Shown piece by piece: positions 7,933-16,461 of a DNA stretch of 64,000 nucleotides (the first letter of the stretch is position 1; every line of letters begins with the position of its first letter). This DNA comes from Saccharibacillus soli. Its GTDB lineage: Bacteria > Bacillota > Bacilli > Paenibacillales > Paenibacillaceae. The stretch spans positions 1 through 64,000 of the forward strand of contig NIOB01000004.1 in the NCBI GenBank assembly GCA_002189105.1. The letters run 5' to 3'. The notes beneath the pieces were generated by a model. It made no database searches and was not told the origin of the DNA. It saw nothing but the letters and a program-made list of their open reading frames with translations. The translations under genes were made by a program, and so were the position numbers.

Positions 7933-7966
7933 AAAAAGCGTGCAAATCCTGATGGATTTGCACGCT
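7933..7966 (-). terminator. mprF terminator
   Basis: A 13-bp perfect stem (7937-7949 with 7954-7966), loop TGAT, and on the minus strand a T5 run directly after the stem. It lies 26 bases past the mprF stop. Confidence 0.88.
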
Positions 7967-7991
7967 CGCTGCATTTTCTAAGCCGGTTATT

Positions 7992-10853
7992 CTATTCGGA
8001 CTTCCCATTGCTGGAACTCGCTGACGAAGCAGCAGGTGCATGACCTGTTCGGCCTGGTGAGCTGGATGGCAGCGATTCGCCGATCTCCAAAGCGTCGATG
8101 CCCAGCTCCCTGCTTTTTGGACGACGGGAGACAAGCACCACGAGGTCCACCAGCAGGACGGGCAGAGAAACCGAAGCCGGATAAGCCAGATAACGCGGCT
8201 GCCATTCCGGGAAGAACTTCTCTTTGTAGCGCCGCAGGCCTTCAAAGCCATAGAAATGGCCGCCGTATCGGAACACCAGATTGGCCAGCTTCTCTTCACG
8301 CAGTGAGCTGCGGCTGCTGCCCACACTCGACAGGGGAGCCATGCCAAGATTGAATGTCTGATAACCTTGTTCCTTTGACCATTCAATCAGTCTGGCGAAC
8401 AGCAGATCCATCGTACCGTTTGGTGTGTCCGGCAGATGACGCATGAGATCGACAGAGATCGTCTTTCCGTCGTCATAAGCCGGTGCGAGCGTAGCGAACG
8501 CGACGGTTTTGCCCTCGGGATCGCGCAGCAGTGCAAGCGGTGAGCGTTGGAGATACGCTTCGTCGAAGAAGCCCAGTGAGAAGCCTTTTTCTTTGCGACT
8601 GCCGAGCCACACGTCCGAGATTTTCCGCAGTTCCTCGATCAGTGCCGGTTCGTAAGGCGCCGATTCTACCGAGAACGTATAACCATCGCGTTCAAAGCGA
8701 TTTTTGGCTGTACGGAAGGCCGTCATCTTTTTACCCGAGAATGTGAAAGTCTCCAGATTGATGAGCGCTTCTTCCCCTAGTTTGAAGAAGCGGTATCCTT
8801 TCTCATGATAGATCGACAGGTACTCCGGTGACGCCTGATAGAAGACGACCGACAGCGCGTAACGATCAGCGAAGGACTGGAATTCCTCGATCGCATCAGC
8901 GATCAGTTTCTTCGATCCCAGCGGGTCGCCCAATACCGCAAGCTTGTCACGTGAACGGGCGTACGGAATGAGCACCTTGCCGTCCTGCGCCCAATAAAAG
9001 GATTTGTCCCCCAGATACAGCATGTGGGTGAGCAGATTGCCCTTTTCATGCTTGAGGAACTCATCCAGCCTGGCGAGATTTTCGGTTTCTTCCTGAAGCT
9101 CCGAGACGACTTCGCGCCGTTTGGGCCGCAGAAGCACCAGCAGCGAGAAGAGAATCCAGGCGGCAACAATACCGTTAACGGCCATCACTGCATAGTCGTT
9201 GGAATGTAAGATCCATTCGGGACGCAATCCACGCGGCAGATGATGCAGGAAACGCGGCCGCGAAGACGTGCCGATCAAATAATACAGACCCGCGAGAACC
9301 AACGTAAAGCCGAACCACAGTCCGATCCGTTTCCGTGAGAGCGTGGCCCCGGAGCGGTAGAACCGCGCGCGGGAAACCCAGAGCAGTAAGGCAACAACGA
9401 GCAGGAAGATGGCCTCTTCATAGTCGAATGCCTTGATAAACGTGAAGATTGCACCGGCCACCAACAGCAGCGAAGTCAAGCGGTGCGCCCGGCGCAGACG
9501 CAGTGAGATGCCGCCGGACAGGATGATGAGCATGAAGCCAATCACAACGGAAATCTGCTGCGAGAGCTTCATCAGCGGGGTGGACAGGAATCGGGTCATG
9601 AAATGAATCCGATCGAGCAGTCCGGGCGTTGCCGCTGACAGCAGGAGGACGAGACCGCAGGCCAGAACCAGCTTGCCCAGCGCCCAGATGCCCATATCGC
9701 TCAGGAATCCAAATTGTCCAGGCCAATTCCAGAATCGCTGCCAGTAGGCGGCAAATGTCTCGTTGGGGCGGCGGCTGTCTTCCACATCAGCAGAGGCCGC
9801 TTCCAGCTTGCCGGCAGTTTCCGGGTTTATACCGATGGCAGGTTCTCCCGCCGCAGTCTCTTGTCGAACCGCCTTGCGGCGTCCGGGCAGCAGCTCGAAC
9901 GCTGTCATCGCCAGCGCAATGAGCCAAGGGATCAAGAAATAGAATACCCGGAACAAGACAATCGCCGCCAGCGCCGCTTCCGGACGCACGCCAATCATTT
10001 GCAGCCCCAGCAGGGCCGTGATGTCGAAGGCTCCCAACCCACCGGGTGCAAAGCTGACGATACCGGCAATGGCCGATACACTATAGATAGCCAGCCCTTC
10101 GGCAAGTGAGACGCCATGCAGGAATTTGGAGCAGATGAGCCAGAACGTCATTCCGGCAAAAAACCATTCCAGCAGCGAAGCCGCGACCGAGCTGCCGATG
10201 ATGCTCCACGGCAGGCGGTCGCCTGAACCTTCCTTATGGAACCACTTGGCGAACAGCTTGGAGCGCTGCATCAAGAGGAAGATGGGCAGATAGATGGCCA
10301 TCCCCCATACCGCGTAGACCAACCAGCGATGTTCACCCAACATGAAGCCAATCGGCAGCAGTCCGACAATTCCGATCCAAGCCAGCAGGGAGAGACCCGT
10401 TACCATGGTTGGTGACAGGAATACGATTGCAGGCGTGATCTGGGCCAGTGTGATCCCGCTGTTCCGGTAGAGAAGTGCCCGCACACCTGCGCCGGTAAAC
10501 CCGGCAAAGCCCAGGAAGTTGTTGAAGGTGTTGGAGATCCAGCCATACCGGAAGGCATCCCACTTGGACACTTTCAATCGAAAATGATGGCAGATCAGGT
10601 AGTCATACGTACTCATCACCGAGACGGAGATCAGCGATACGATCAGGATCTGGGCAATGTCCGAAGCGGGCATCGAGCGGATGTCAAACAGAATCCGTGA
10701 GAAATTGAGCCTGCGAAGTTCACCTTGACTCTGGAAGTAGACAAAAGCGATGACGGCAATCGGAATGAGCAGCCGTACGATTTTCATCCGATAGAGAAAA
10801 GCAAACAGGCGCAGGATTTGCAAACGTTCCAATAAAGCTTTCATACGATTCAT
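7992..10853 (-). CDS. mprF: bifunctional phosphatidylglycerol lysyltransferase/flippase MprF
   Basis: A 953-aa membrane protein. The N-terminal ~600 residues hold many hydrophobic segments forming the flippase part, with the family stretch GGLGAFDITALLGLQ. The cytoplasmic C-terminal ~330 residues form the GNAT-like synthase domain, with LAVLGDPLGSKK, FFKLGEEALINL and FNLGMAPLSSVG. MprF adds lysine from Lys-tRNA to phosphatidylglycerol and moves the product to the outer leaflet, giving resistance to cationic peptides. A charged linker of ~50 residues interrupts the membrane part near residue 330-385, and the last ~35 residues are Ser/Ala-rich. The start at 10853 was chosen for its AGGTGA ribosome site; an upstream in-frame ATG lacks one. 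It is monocistronic. Confidence 0.95.
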   Translation of the reverse strand: MNRMKALLERLQILRLFAFLYRMKIVRLLIPIAVIAFVYFQSQGELRRLNFSRILFDIRSMPASDIAQILIVSLISVSVMSTYDYLICHHFRLKVSKWDAFRYGWISNTFNNFLGFAGFTGAGVRALLYRNSGITLAQITPAIVFLSPTMVTGLSLLAWIGIVGLLPIGFMLGEHRWLVYAVWGMAIYLPIFLLMQRSKLFAKWFHKEGSGDRLPWSIIGSSVAASLLEWFFAGMTFWLICSKFLHGVSLAEGLAIYSVSAIAGIVSFAPGGLGAFDITALLGLQMIGVRPEAALAAIVLFRVFYFLIPWLIALAMTAFELLPGRRKAVRQETAAGEPAIGINPETAGKLEAASADVEDSRRPNETFAAYWQRFWNWPGQFGFLSDMGIWALGKLVLACGLVLLLSAATPGLLDRIHFMTRFLSTPLMKLSQQISVVIGFMLIILSGGISLRLRRAHRLTSLLLVAGAIFTFIKAFDYEEAIFLLVVALLLWVSRARFYRSGATLSRKRIGLWFGFTLVLAGLYYLIGTSSRPRFLHHLPRGLRPEWILHSNDYAVMAVNGIVAAWILFSLLVLLRPKRREVVSELQEETENLARLDEFLKHEKGNLLTHMLYLGDKSFYWAQDGKVLIPYARSRDKLAVLGDPLGSKKLIADAIEEFQSFADRYALSVVFYQASPEYLSIYHEKGYRFFKLGEEALINLETFTFSGKKMTAFRTAKNRFERDGYTFSVESAPYEPALIEELRKISDVWLGSRKEKGFSLGFFDEAYLQRSPLALLRDPEGKTVAFATLAPAYDDGKTISVDLMRHLPDTPNGTMDLLFARLIEWSKEQGYQTFNLGMAPLSSVGSSRSSLREEKLANLVFRYGGHFYGFEGLRRYKEKFFPEWQPRYLAYPASVSLPVLLVDLVVLVSRRPKSRELGIDALEIGESLPSSSPGRTGHAPAASSASSSNGKSE

Positions 10854-11293
10854 GAGGTCACCTACATTTAGAAGGAATGAATTACATTCGTGATTTCCAT
10901 AGAGAATCAAACCGAGTCAATGAATAACATTCATAAATAGTAGCATAAACCCGTCTGTTAGGAACCGAACATCTTTGTAACCTTTTTTCGCAGCCTGCCA
11001 GTAGGGAAGGTCAACGTGGGAAAAAGACAGCTTGACTCTCAGGGATACACGATTGGTGATTCATAGACGACAGCTATACCATCCTTCCCTGCTATTTACC
11101 CGATTATTGGAATCCTTCATTAATTGTATCAGCTTCGACCTGATTTGCGCGAATTCTAAAAGCTCCAAGGTCGGGGATGCCCCCCGCCTTAGGTCCAGGT
11201 TCAAAAACCGCCCCCGGCCCGTGTTGTGAAACGTGCGCAGCGTCTAGAATAAGGACATAAGGAAATTGATTCACGAGAGGCGGTGAAAAGTTA
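10854..11293. other. 440-base divergent intergenic region, mprF / envelope-stress cluster
   Basis: I see no gene here. Besides the possible mprF promoter there is a weak plus-strand candidate, TTGTGA at 11224-11229 and TAGAAT at 11245-11250 with only 15 bases between them. The C-rich segment 11160-11220 is palindrome-prone. I could not identify a LiaR box. Confidence 0.5.
10937..10945 (-). promoter_or_regulatory. possible extended -10 promoter of mprF
   Basis: On the minus strand TGCTACTAT fits an extended -10 (TG-N-TACTAT), about 80 bases upstream of the mprF start. The -35 region (GTTCCT at 17 bases) is poor. Confidence 0.4.
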
Positions 11294-11608
11294 ATGAGAC
11301 TCATGAAACTGAATGTCCCAGCGATCGCGCTGGTGATTCTGGGCCTGCTGATCCTGTTCGGCAAGTTCGGAAGCGTCGTCGGATTCTTGTTCGCAGCTGC
11401 AATCTTCGCGCTTGGGTATTACGGAATGAAGACGGGTAAGACTTTTCTGGGCGGACTGCTGATGATCGTCGGCGGATGTATGCTGCTGGCAAAGCTGTCC
11501 TGGCTGATCGGTCCGCTGTTCGGGATTGTCCTGATCGTAGCGGGCATCATCTGGATCGCCGGAAGACGCGAGCACAGTTCGAGCAGCCGAAGCGGATTCG
11601 GCGGCTAA
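11294..11608 (+). CDS. LiaI-like small membrane protein
   Basis: A 104-aa protein made of three or four hydrophobic segments (about 8-28, 33-47, 52-68, 70-90) followed by a short charged, Ser/Arg/Gly-rich tail (RREHSSSSRSGFGG). The repeated IxLGxLILFG / GGLLMIVGGCML / IVLIVAGIIWI pattern resembles the LiaI/LiaF N-terminal membrane domain. Start ATG 11294 lies 8 bases after AGGCGGTGA. It heads a block encoding PspA, PspC, PspA, LiaF, LiaS and LiaR, so I infer that it is the LiaI-type membrane anchor or partner of PspA under envelope stress. The assignment rests on topology and context. Confidence 0.7.
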   Translation: MRLMKLNVPAIALVILGLLILFGKFGSVVGFLFAAAIFALGYYGMKTGKTFLGGLLMIVGGCMLLAKLSWLIGPLFGIVLIVAGIIWIAGRREHSSSSRSGFGG

Positions 11609-11688
11609 CAGCCGGATAAGATTTTGAAGCCTGACCCACATGTCTTACGTACTACAGGTCAACTATGCAAGGGAGGGAGAAACGTCGA

Positions 11689-12360
11689 ATGAGCATGTTT
11701 AAACGAATGAGAGACATTACACTGGCCACCCTTAACGATAAGCTGGAGGAAAGCCAAGATCCGGTACGAATCATCGATCAATTCCTGGTCGAGACTCGTC
11801 AGGAGATCGCGGAAGTCCAACGGTTGTACGATCAGTCCGCCCATCACAGCAAGCAGCTGCGTCAGCAGGTCGATCATGCAGCCTCGATGCGCGAGAAGCG
11901 CGAAGAACAGGCTCTGCTGGCTCTGAAGGCGGAAGAAGAATCGATTGCCAAGCTGGCTTTGCAGGAAAAGATGTTGTATGAGGAAAAGGAACGCCAATAT
12001 CTGGAACTGTGGGAACAGAGCCAGGAGACGTTCAAAGAGCTGGGCGAGCAGTTGAATGTACTTAGAAACGAGTACCAGACCGTATATAACAAACGCCAAT
12101 ACTACTATGCCCGCATGGAAACGCTGCGTCTCCAGCAGCGAATGAATCGTCGAAGCAGCGGCTACGGTTCCGATGTTCCCAAGATGTTCGATCGTCTGGA
12201 CGATCAAATGTCTTCGATGGAATACGAGACGTACAGCCTGCGTGACATCCGCAAGCTGGGTCATGAAGCTTCCCGTCAGATCGGAGAAGCAGGCAGCCTG
12301 CTGGAGCAGGAAATGGCGCGTCTGAAAGACAAGCTAAAACGCAACGAAGGAAAGGAGTAG
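11689..12360 (+). CDS. PspA/IM30 family envelope-stress protein (1)
   Basis: A 223-aa, almost entirely alpha-helical protein beginning MSMFKRMRDITLATLNDKLE, with the amphipathic N-terminal helix and long coiled coil (about 25-150) of PspA/IM30/LiaH proteins. These assemble at the inner face of the membrane and stabilise it when stressed. ATG 11689 follows GGGAGGGAG by 9 bases. It is linked to the pspC-like gene by a 6-base gap. A second pspA-like gene (12899) lies on the other side of pspC; the two differ clearly in sequence, so the duplication is not recent. Confidence 0.9.
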   Translation: MSMFKRMRDITLATLNDKLEESQDPVRIIDQFLVETRQEIAEVQRLYDQSAHHSKQLRQQVDHAASMREKREEQALLALKAEEESIAKLALQEKMLYEEKERQYLELWEQSQETFKELGEQLNVLRNEYQTVYNKRQYYYARMETLRLQQRMNRRSSGYGSDVPKMFDRLDDQMSSMEYETYSLRDIRKLGHEASRQIGEAGSLLEQEMARLKDKLKRNEGKE

Positions 12361-12366
12361 GCGAGG

Positions 12367-12897
12367 ATGCACAGATTGTACCGCTCGACCCAGGACCGAA
12401 TGCTTACCGGACTCTGCGGCGGAATTGCACAAGAATTTGGTGTGAACCCTACGCTGCTCCGTATTCTGTTCCTTGTAGCGATCCCGCTGACGAGCGGAGC
12501 GATGCTGCCCATCTACTTTATCGCCTCGCTCGTCATTGCCAAAGAACCAACGCCACCTTATTACCCGTATGATCCCGACATGTACGGCCGCGATCCTTAT
12601 GGTCGTGATCCGTATCGTCCGGAAGGCGCTTATGACCGTGACATGCGCGATCCGCGCTTTCGTGGTCAGCATGACCCCCGGTCGCCGAGACCGCTGGGTC
12701 CGGAACGCGAATTTGCCCGTCCGTTCCCTCCGCAGCACCGTTCCAACATGCCGCAGGCTGACTTGAAGAAGCGGGATGTACCGGATTCCGGCCTTGATGC
12801 CATGATGGAAGACATCGAGAAAAAGGCACTGAAAAAAGAAGTGGAAGAACTCAAACAAAAGCTTGCCAAATATGAGGACGAGAAAGGGGATTTATAA
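12367..12897 (+). CDS. PspC domain protein with long Pro/Arg/Asp-rich linker
   Basis: A 176-aa protein. Residues 1-60 form the PspC domain: [20 protein letters not shown] then a hydrophobic helix (about 35-58). Next comes a ~70-residue disordered region rich in Tyr, Asp, Arg and Pro with repeated [11 protein letters not shown], and finally a short coiled coil (about 140-172, [18 protein letters not shown]). PspC proteins are membrane partners of PspA. The terminal coiled coil could contact either PspA neighbour (inference). Gaps of 6 bases upstream and 1 base downstream show a single transcript with both pspA-like genes. Confidence 0.88.
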   Translation: MHRLYRSTQDRMLTGLCGGIAQEFGVNPTLLRILFLVAIPLTSGAMLPIYFIASLVIAKEPTPPYYPYDPDMYGRDPYGRDPYRPEGAYDRDMRDPRFRGQHDPRSPRPLGPEREFARPFPPQHRSNMPQADLKKRDVPDSGLDAMMEDIEKKALKKEVEELKQKLAKYEDEKGDL

Positions 12898-12898
12898 A

Positions 12899-13615
12899 AT
12901 GGGAGTATTCAAAAGACTGAAAGATATGACGAAGGCATCGGTAAATGAGCTGTTGGATAAGGTAGAAGATCCGATTGTGATGCTGAACCAATACCTGCGT
13001 GACATGGAAGAGGAGATTCGCCAGGCTGAAGTGACTGTAGCCAAACAAATGGCGAACGAGCGCCGCATGAAGCAGCGTCTGGAGGAAGCTTATCGTCTGT
13101 CCACACAGCGTGAATCGCAGGCTGAAGCCGCTCTGACGAACGGCCATGAAGAAGCAGCGCGCAAGCTGCTGGAAGAGAAGATCTACTTCGATCAAAGAAT
13201 TAGCGAATACCAGGATCTGCACGGTCAAGCCGAAATTCAAGTCGAAGATCTCATGCGTCAGCTGCACGAGATGAAGGACGAGTTCTATCAAATGCGCAAC
13301 AAGCGCAATGAACTGGTGGCCCGCGCTCAAATGGCGAAAGCCAAAAAGCAAATGGCTCAGGTTAACCCGGTCTACGCGATCGACAAAGGCAGCTCTTCGT
13401 CGGGCTTCCGCCGGATGGAAGAAAAGATCATGCAGATGGAAGCCGAAGCCGACGTCCTGCGCATCTCGCCTTACGGCGGCACAAGCCGTCCATCCGCGTA
13501 CGTCAGCCCGGTTGATACGCAAAAGCAGCTTCAGGTGGACGAGCAGCTCAACGCGCTGAAGAACAAGCTGAACGGTTCCAAAGGATCGCCTTCCCTGACA
13601 AAAGGTGACGAATAA
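12899..13615 (+). CDS. PspA/IM30 family envelope-stress protein (2)
   Basis: A 238-aa coiled-coil protein beginning [20 protein letters not shown], a PspA/IM30 signature, with [19 protein letters not shown] and a long helical hairpin to about residue 160. The C-terminal ~70 residues ([22 protein letters not shown] and beyond) match the PspA pattern, then a short variable tail. ATG 12899 is 8 bases after AAAGGGGA and one base after the pspC-like stop codon. It is the second PspA of the cluster. Having two suggests hetero-oligomers or different triggers (inference). Confidence 0.9.
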   Translation: MGVFKRLKDMTKASVNELLDKVEDPIVMLNQYLRDMEEEIRQAEVTVAKQMANERRMKQRLEEAYRLSTQRESQAEAALTNGHEEAARKLLEEKIYFDQRISEYQDLHGQAEIQVEDLMRQLHEMKDEFYQMRNKRNELVARAQMAKAKKQMAQVNPVYAIDKGSSSSGFRRMEEKIMQMEAEADVLRISPYGGTSRPSAYVSPVDTQKQLQVDEQLNALKNKLNGSKGSPSLTKGDE

Positions 13616-13669
13616 CCATCAAGTCTGACATGCACCGTGCCTGAACAGCAACACAGCGGGCTTCCGTTA

Positions 13670-13678
13670 TGTTATAGT
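13670..13678 (+). promoter_or_regulatory. possible extended -10 promoter for the lia part
   Basis: TGTTATAGT fits an extended -10 in the 205-base gap between pspA (2) and liaF. No good -35 is seen. Confidence 0.35.
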
Positions 13679-13704
13679 AGGAAAAGCCTCATAAGTCGCA
13701 GCGA

Positions 13705-13736
13705 AGCCATACGGTTCTTGACCGTTATGGCTTTTG
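13705..13736 (+). terminator. hairpin between pspA (2) and liaF
   Basis: A stem AGCCATACGGT against ACCGTTATGGCT (one bulge) ends in a short T run. It could be a partial terminator of the psp genes or, if the promoter at 13670 is used, an attenuator in the liaF leader. Confidence 0.5.
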
Positions 13737-13820
13737 CTACGCTTGGGAACCCAGTTGGGATGCAAGGTCAGCATACAAAAGACAACCCATGCAGCAAGTA
13801 CAGCAGGAGGAGGGACGATT

Positions 13821-14468
13821 ATGAACCGCAGAAAACAAATATTGGCTATCATTCTGATCGCCACGGGAGTCATGCTCCTGATCGGTAAATGGCTGAATCC
13901 ACTCTCCGTAATCGCTCTCCTCGTGCTGTGTTATGGCATCTATACCATGCGTGCTGGACGAATCTCCTTCGGTTATAAGTGCCTCGCCGTAGGAGCCGGA
14001 CTGCTTTTGCTCAATCACATCGTGCTGCTCATTGGCGGAATTCTGCTGTCGATTGCGGTCTTCTATGCCCGTTCACGGGAACTGCATGCCGGGCAGCGGT
14101 ATATGGAACGCGTGGAATGGGTGTCCCAGTTGAAACGCGATCGGGAGGCCTGGGTACCGGAAAATATCAGTCTGTGGCATTTGTTTGGCGATGTGGATTG
14201 CGATTTCTCATTGGCGCTGCCAGCTGAACCGGATACGGTCATCCATCTTCAGGGATTGATTGGCGATGCTGATCTGAGTTTCCCGGAAGAATATGGCCTG
14301 GAACTGGACGTATTTGTCGGCTATGGCAAAGTCAGCTTCGATGGGGAAGGACGCCCGGGGATGCTGAACAAATTCGTCTGGCGTTCACCGGGCTATGAGC
14401 GCAGTGAGCAGAAGGTTAGAGTGGTGCTGGCTCATGCGGCAGGTAACGTCAACATCCGTATGAATTAA
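13821..14468 (+). CDS. liaF: LiaF-like cell-envelope stress inhibitor protein
   Basis: A 215-aa protein. Residues 1-90 hold about four hydrophobic segments, and 110-215 form the soluble LiaF C-terminal domain with LWHLFGDVDCDFSLALP, a repeat-like IGDADLSFP and the ending NVNIRMN. In Bacilli, LiaF restrains the kinase LiaS until the wall is damaged. ATG 13821 is preceded by AGGAGGAGGG. It is followed directly by kinase and regulator genes in the classical liaF-liaS-liaR order. Confidence 0.85.
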   Translation: MNRRKQILAIILIATGVMLLIGKWLNPLSVIALLVLCYGIYTMRAGRISFGYKCLAVGAGLLLLNHIVLLIGGILLSIAVFYARSRELHAGQRYMERVEWVSQLKRDREAWVPENISLWHLFGDVDCDFSLALPAEPDTVIHLQGLIGDADLSFPEEYGLELDVFVGYGKVSFDGEGRPGMLNKFVWRSPGYERSEQKVRVVLAHAAGNVNIRMN

Positions 14469-14531
14469 GCGTAGGAATAAAAAGGGAAGGGCAGATCAGC
14501 AATCCAGGAACCAGGGCGGTGAACAGGAACG

Positions 14532-15596
14532 GTGAACGAAATGCGAAAAAGCAAAAAAACGAATACCATCGTTCGGGGGATCGGTTCGGGCATCCTGCTG
14601 GCGTTGATCGTGCTGCTGTCGGCTCTATACGTGTTGTATTCGTACGGACTGCTCGATGTGCCCGATACCTGGCCGCTTAGACTGCGCGCAGGGCTGACCG
14701 TACTGACGGTGTCGATCACGGTAGGCGCGTTATATGGCCTGTATCGTTCGATGCAGACGAAGATTCAGTTTGACCGTCTTCAAGATACCCTGATTCTCTG
14801 GGAAAAGGGCAATCCCGCACGCCCTATCGGTCCGATTGGTGGCGAGATGGAAGGCCTGGCCGATCAGCTTGAACGGGTGGGCAAAAAGTGGGAGGAGCAG
14901 GTCAACTCGCTTCAGCGGCTCTCAACGCATAATGCCCAACTGGCAGAGCAGGCGCGGGTCTCGGCAATTGTCGAGGAACGCCAACGTCTGGCCCGCGAGC
15001 TGCATGATGCGGTTTCGCAGCAGCTGTTTGCCATTTCCATGACGGCTACGGCTGTGGGACGCACCTTCGAGAAAGATCTGGCACGCGCCAGACGTCAGGT
15101 GGAACTGATCGAGGAGATGGCTTCAGTCGCCCAGTCGGAGATGAGAGCGCTGCTGCTGCATCTGCGTCCGGTCTATCTCGAAGGCAAGCCGCTGTATCAA
15201 GGTCTCAGCGAGCTGGTTCGGGAGATTCAGGCCAAGGCTGCGATTGAGATTACGCTGGATATGGATGCGGGTTTGGAGCTGGTGAAGGGAATCGAGAACC
15301 ATCTCTTCCGCATCGTGCAGGAGGCGCTGTCGAATACGCTCCGTCATGCCAAGGCGGATCGTATGGAGATTGTGGTCGTCCGCCGCAGCGATGCCCTGCG
15401 CATGTCGCTCAAGGATAACGGGGTGGGCTTTGAACTGGATGAGAAGAAGCAGGCTTCCTACGGCCTGTCACTGATGCAGGAGCGGGTCAGTGAGATCGGC
15501 GGCTCGATTCGTTATATTACGGCACCGGGCAAGGGCACACGCATTGAGCTGACCGTGCCGCTGGTAAACGGGGAACAGAGAGGGAGCGAGGAATAG
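14532..15596 (+). CDS. liaS: LiaS-like sensor histidine kinase
   Basis: A 354-aa kinase of the NarL-partner type. Two membrane segments (about 15-37 and 51-70) enclose a very short external loop typical of intramembrane-sensing kinases. A linker coiled coil is followed by the HisKA_3 box ERQRLARELHDAVSQQLF, in which the His of ELHD is the phospho-acceptor. The ATPase domain shows N (QEALSNTLRHA), G1 (DNGVGFE) and G2 (YGLSLMQERV) boxes. I list the GTG at 14532; the ATG at 14541, with GGTGA upstream, is also possible. It stands between liaF and liaR, with a 2-base gap to the latter. Confidence 0.9.
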   Translation: MNEMRKSKKTNTIVRGIGSGILLALIVLLSALYVLYSYGLLDVPDTWPLRLRAGLTVLTVSITVGALYGLYRSMQTKIQFDRLQDTLILWEKGNPARPIGPIGGEMEGLADQLERVGKKWEEQVNSLQRLSTHNAQLAEQARVSAIVEERQRLARELHDAVSQQLFAISMTATAVGRTFEKDLARARRQVELIEEMASVAQSEMRALLLHLRPVYLEGKPLYQGLSELVREIQAKAAIEITLDMDAGLELVKGIENHLFRIVQEALSNTLRHAKADRMEIVVVRRSDALRMSLKDNGVGFELDEKKQASYGLSLMQERVSEIGGSIRYITAPGKGTRIELTVPLVNGEQRGSEE

Positions 15597-15598
15597 AC

Positions 15599-16255
15599 AT
15601 GGAAACCGAAACGGGAGAACTGATTACCGTGCTGCTCGTCGATGACCATGAGATGGTTCGCATCGGGCTTGCCGCAGTGCTGGATACGGAAGAGGATATT
15701 GAAGTGATCGGAGAAGCCAGCAGCGGACAGGAAGGTGTAAGGTTGGCGCAGCAGTACAAGCCGGATGTGGTGCTGATGGATCTGGTCATGGACGGCATGG
15801 ATGGCATTGAGGCAACGCGCGAAGTGCTCAAGATCTGTCCTGAGACCAAAGTGATTGTACTGACCAGCTATCTGGATGATGAAAAGATGTATCCGGTGAT
15901 CGAAGCGGGGGCATTCAGCTATCTGCTCAAGACCTCAAGAGCCAATGAAGTTGCAGACGCGATTCGCGCAGCAGTACGCGGACAGTCCATTCTGGAATCC
16001 CAGGTTGCCGCGAAGATGATGAACCGCTTCCGTACACCGGCGGCCGCTCGTGCCCTGCATGACGATCTGACGGATCGGGAGATGGAAGTGCTTAGACTGC
16101 TGGCTCAGGGCAAGTCCAATCAGGAGATTGCAGACGAGCTGGTGATTGGAATCAAGACGGTCAAATTTCATGTGACGAATCTGCTATCCAAGCTGGATGT
16201 GGAGGATCGCACCCAGGCAGCCATCTATGCGTACAAAAATGGACTGGCCGAATAA
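15599..16255 (+). CDS. liaR: LiaR-like response regulator (NarL/FixJ family)
   Basis: A 218-aa regulator. The receiver domain (8-125) has acidic DD at 15-16, the phospho-acceptor Asp61 in VVLMDLVMDG and Lys in YLLKTSRA. The LuxR-type HTH (about 150-215) reads LTDREMEVLRLLAQGKSNQEIA then KTVKFHVTNLLSKL. Directly behind the kinase gene, it should form the LiaSR pair responding to cell-wall or membrane damage; the psp/lia genes upstream are the expected targets. I could not see the binding site. Confidence 0.92.
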   Translation: METETGELITVLLVDDHEMVRIGLAAVLDTEEDIEVIGEASSGQEGVRLAQQYKPDVVLMDLVMDGMDGIEATREVLKICPETKVIVLTSYLDDEKMYPVIEAGAFSYLLKTSRANEVADAIRAAVRGQSILESQVAAKMMNRFRTPAAARALHDDLTDREMEVLRLLAQGKSNQEIADELVIGIKTVKFHVTNLLSKLDVEDRTQAAIYAYKNGLAE

Positions 16256-16257
16256 AG

Positions 16258-16329
16258 GTTGAGGCGTCGGAAGGGGGATTCGTCCTGTGTTCCCGATGCC
16301 GCAGAACCTGTCGGCCTGTCTTTTTTTGT
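16258..16329 (+). terminator. possible terminator after liaR
   Basis: GGTT...GGCGTCGG pairs with CCGATGCC...AACC, and a T7 tract follows 14 bases later. The gap between stem and T run makes it imperfect. Confidence 0.4.
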
Positions 16330-16428
16330 GCTTTTCTAGCCGTTTGATGGACAGGCAAACCTCTCAAATTTTGAGCGTCTAACACATTATGCGATTTTGC
16401 CAGGTAAGCAAACATCGTGAATTATAAT

Positions 16429-16443
16429 TTGGAAGCGCTTAAC
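16429..16443 (+). promoter_or_regulatory. cre-like palindrome before the beta-helix gene
   Basis: TTGGAAGCGCTTAAC has the AAGCGCTT palindromic core of catabolite-responsive elements, though the outer positions deviate from consensus. TATAAT at 16423-16428 abuts it, so CcpA bound here would block transcription. The -35 box is unclear. Confidence 0.45.
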
Positions 16444-16461
16444 CATAAAGGAGGTTGTTCG

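Noticed and set aside
11226-11245. ECF-type promoter (GAAAC...CGTC) before the LiaI-like gene
   Set aside because: Only 8 bases separate the two elements; ECF promoters need about 16.
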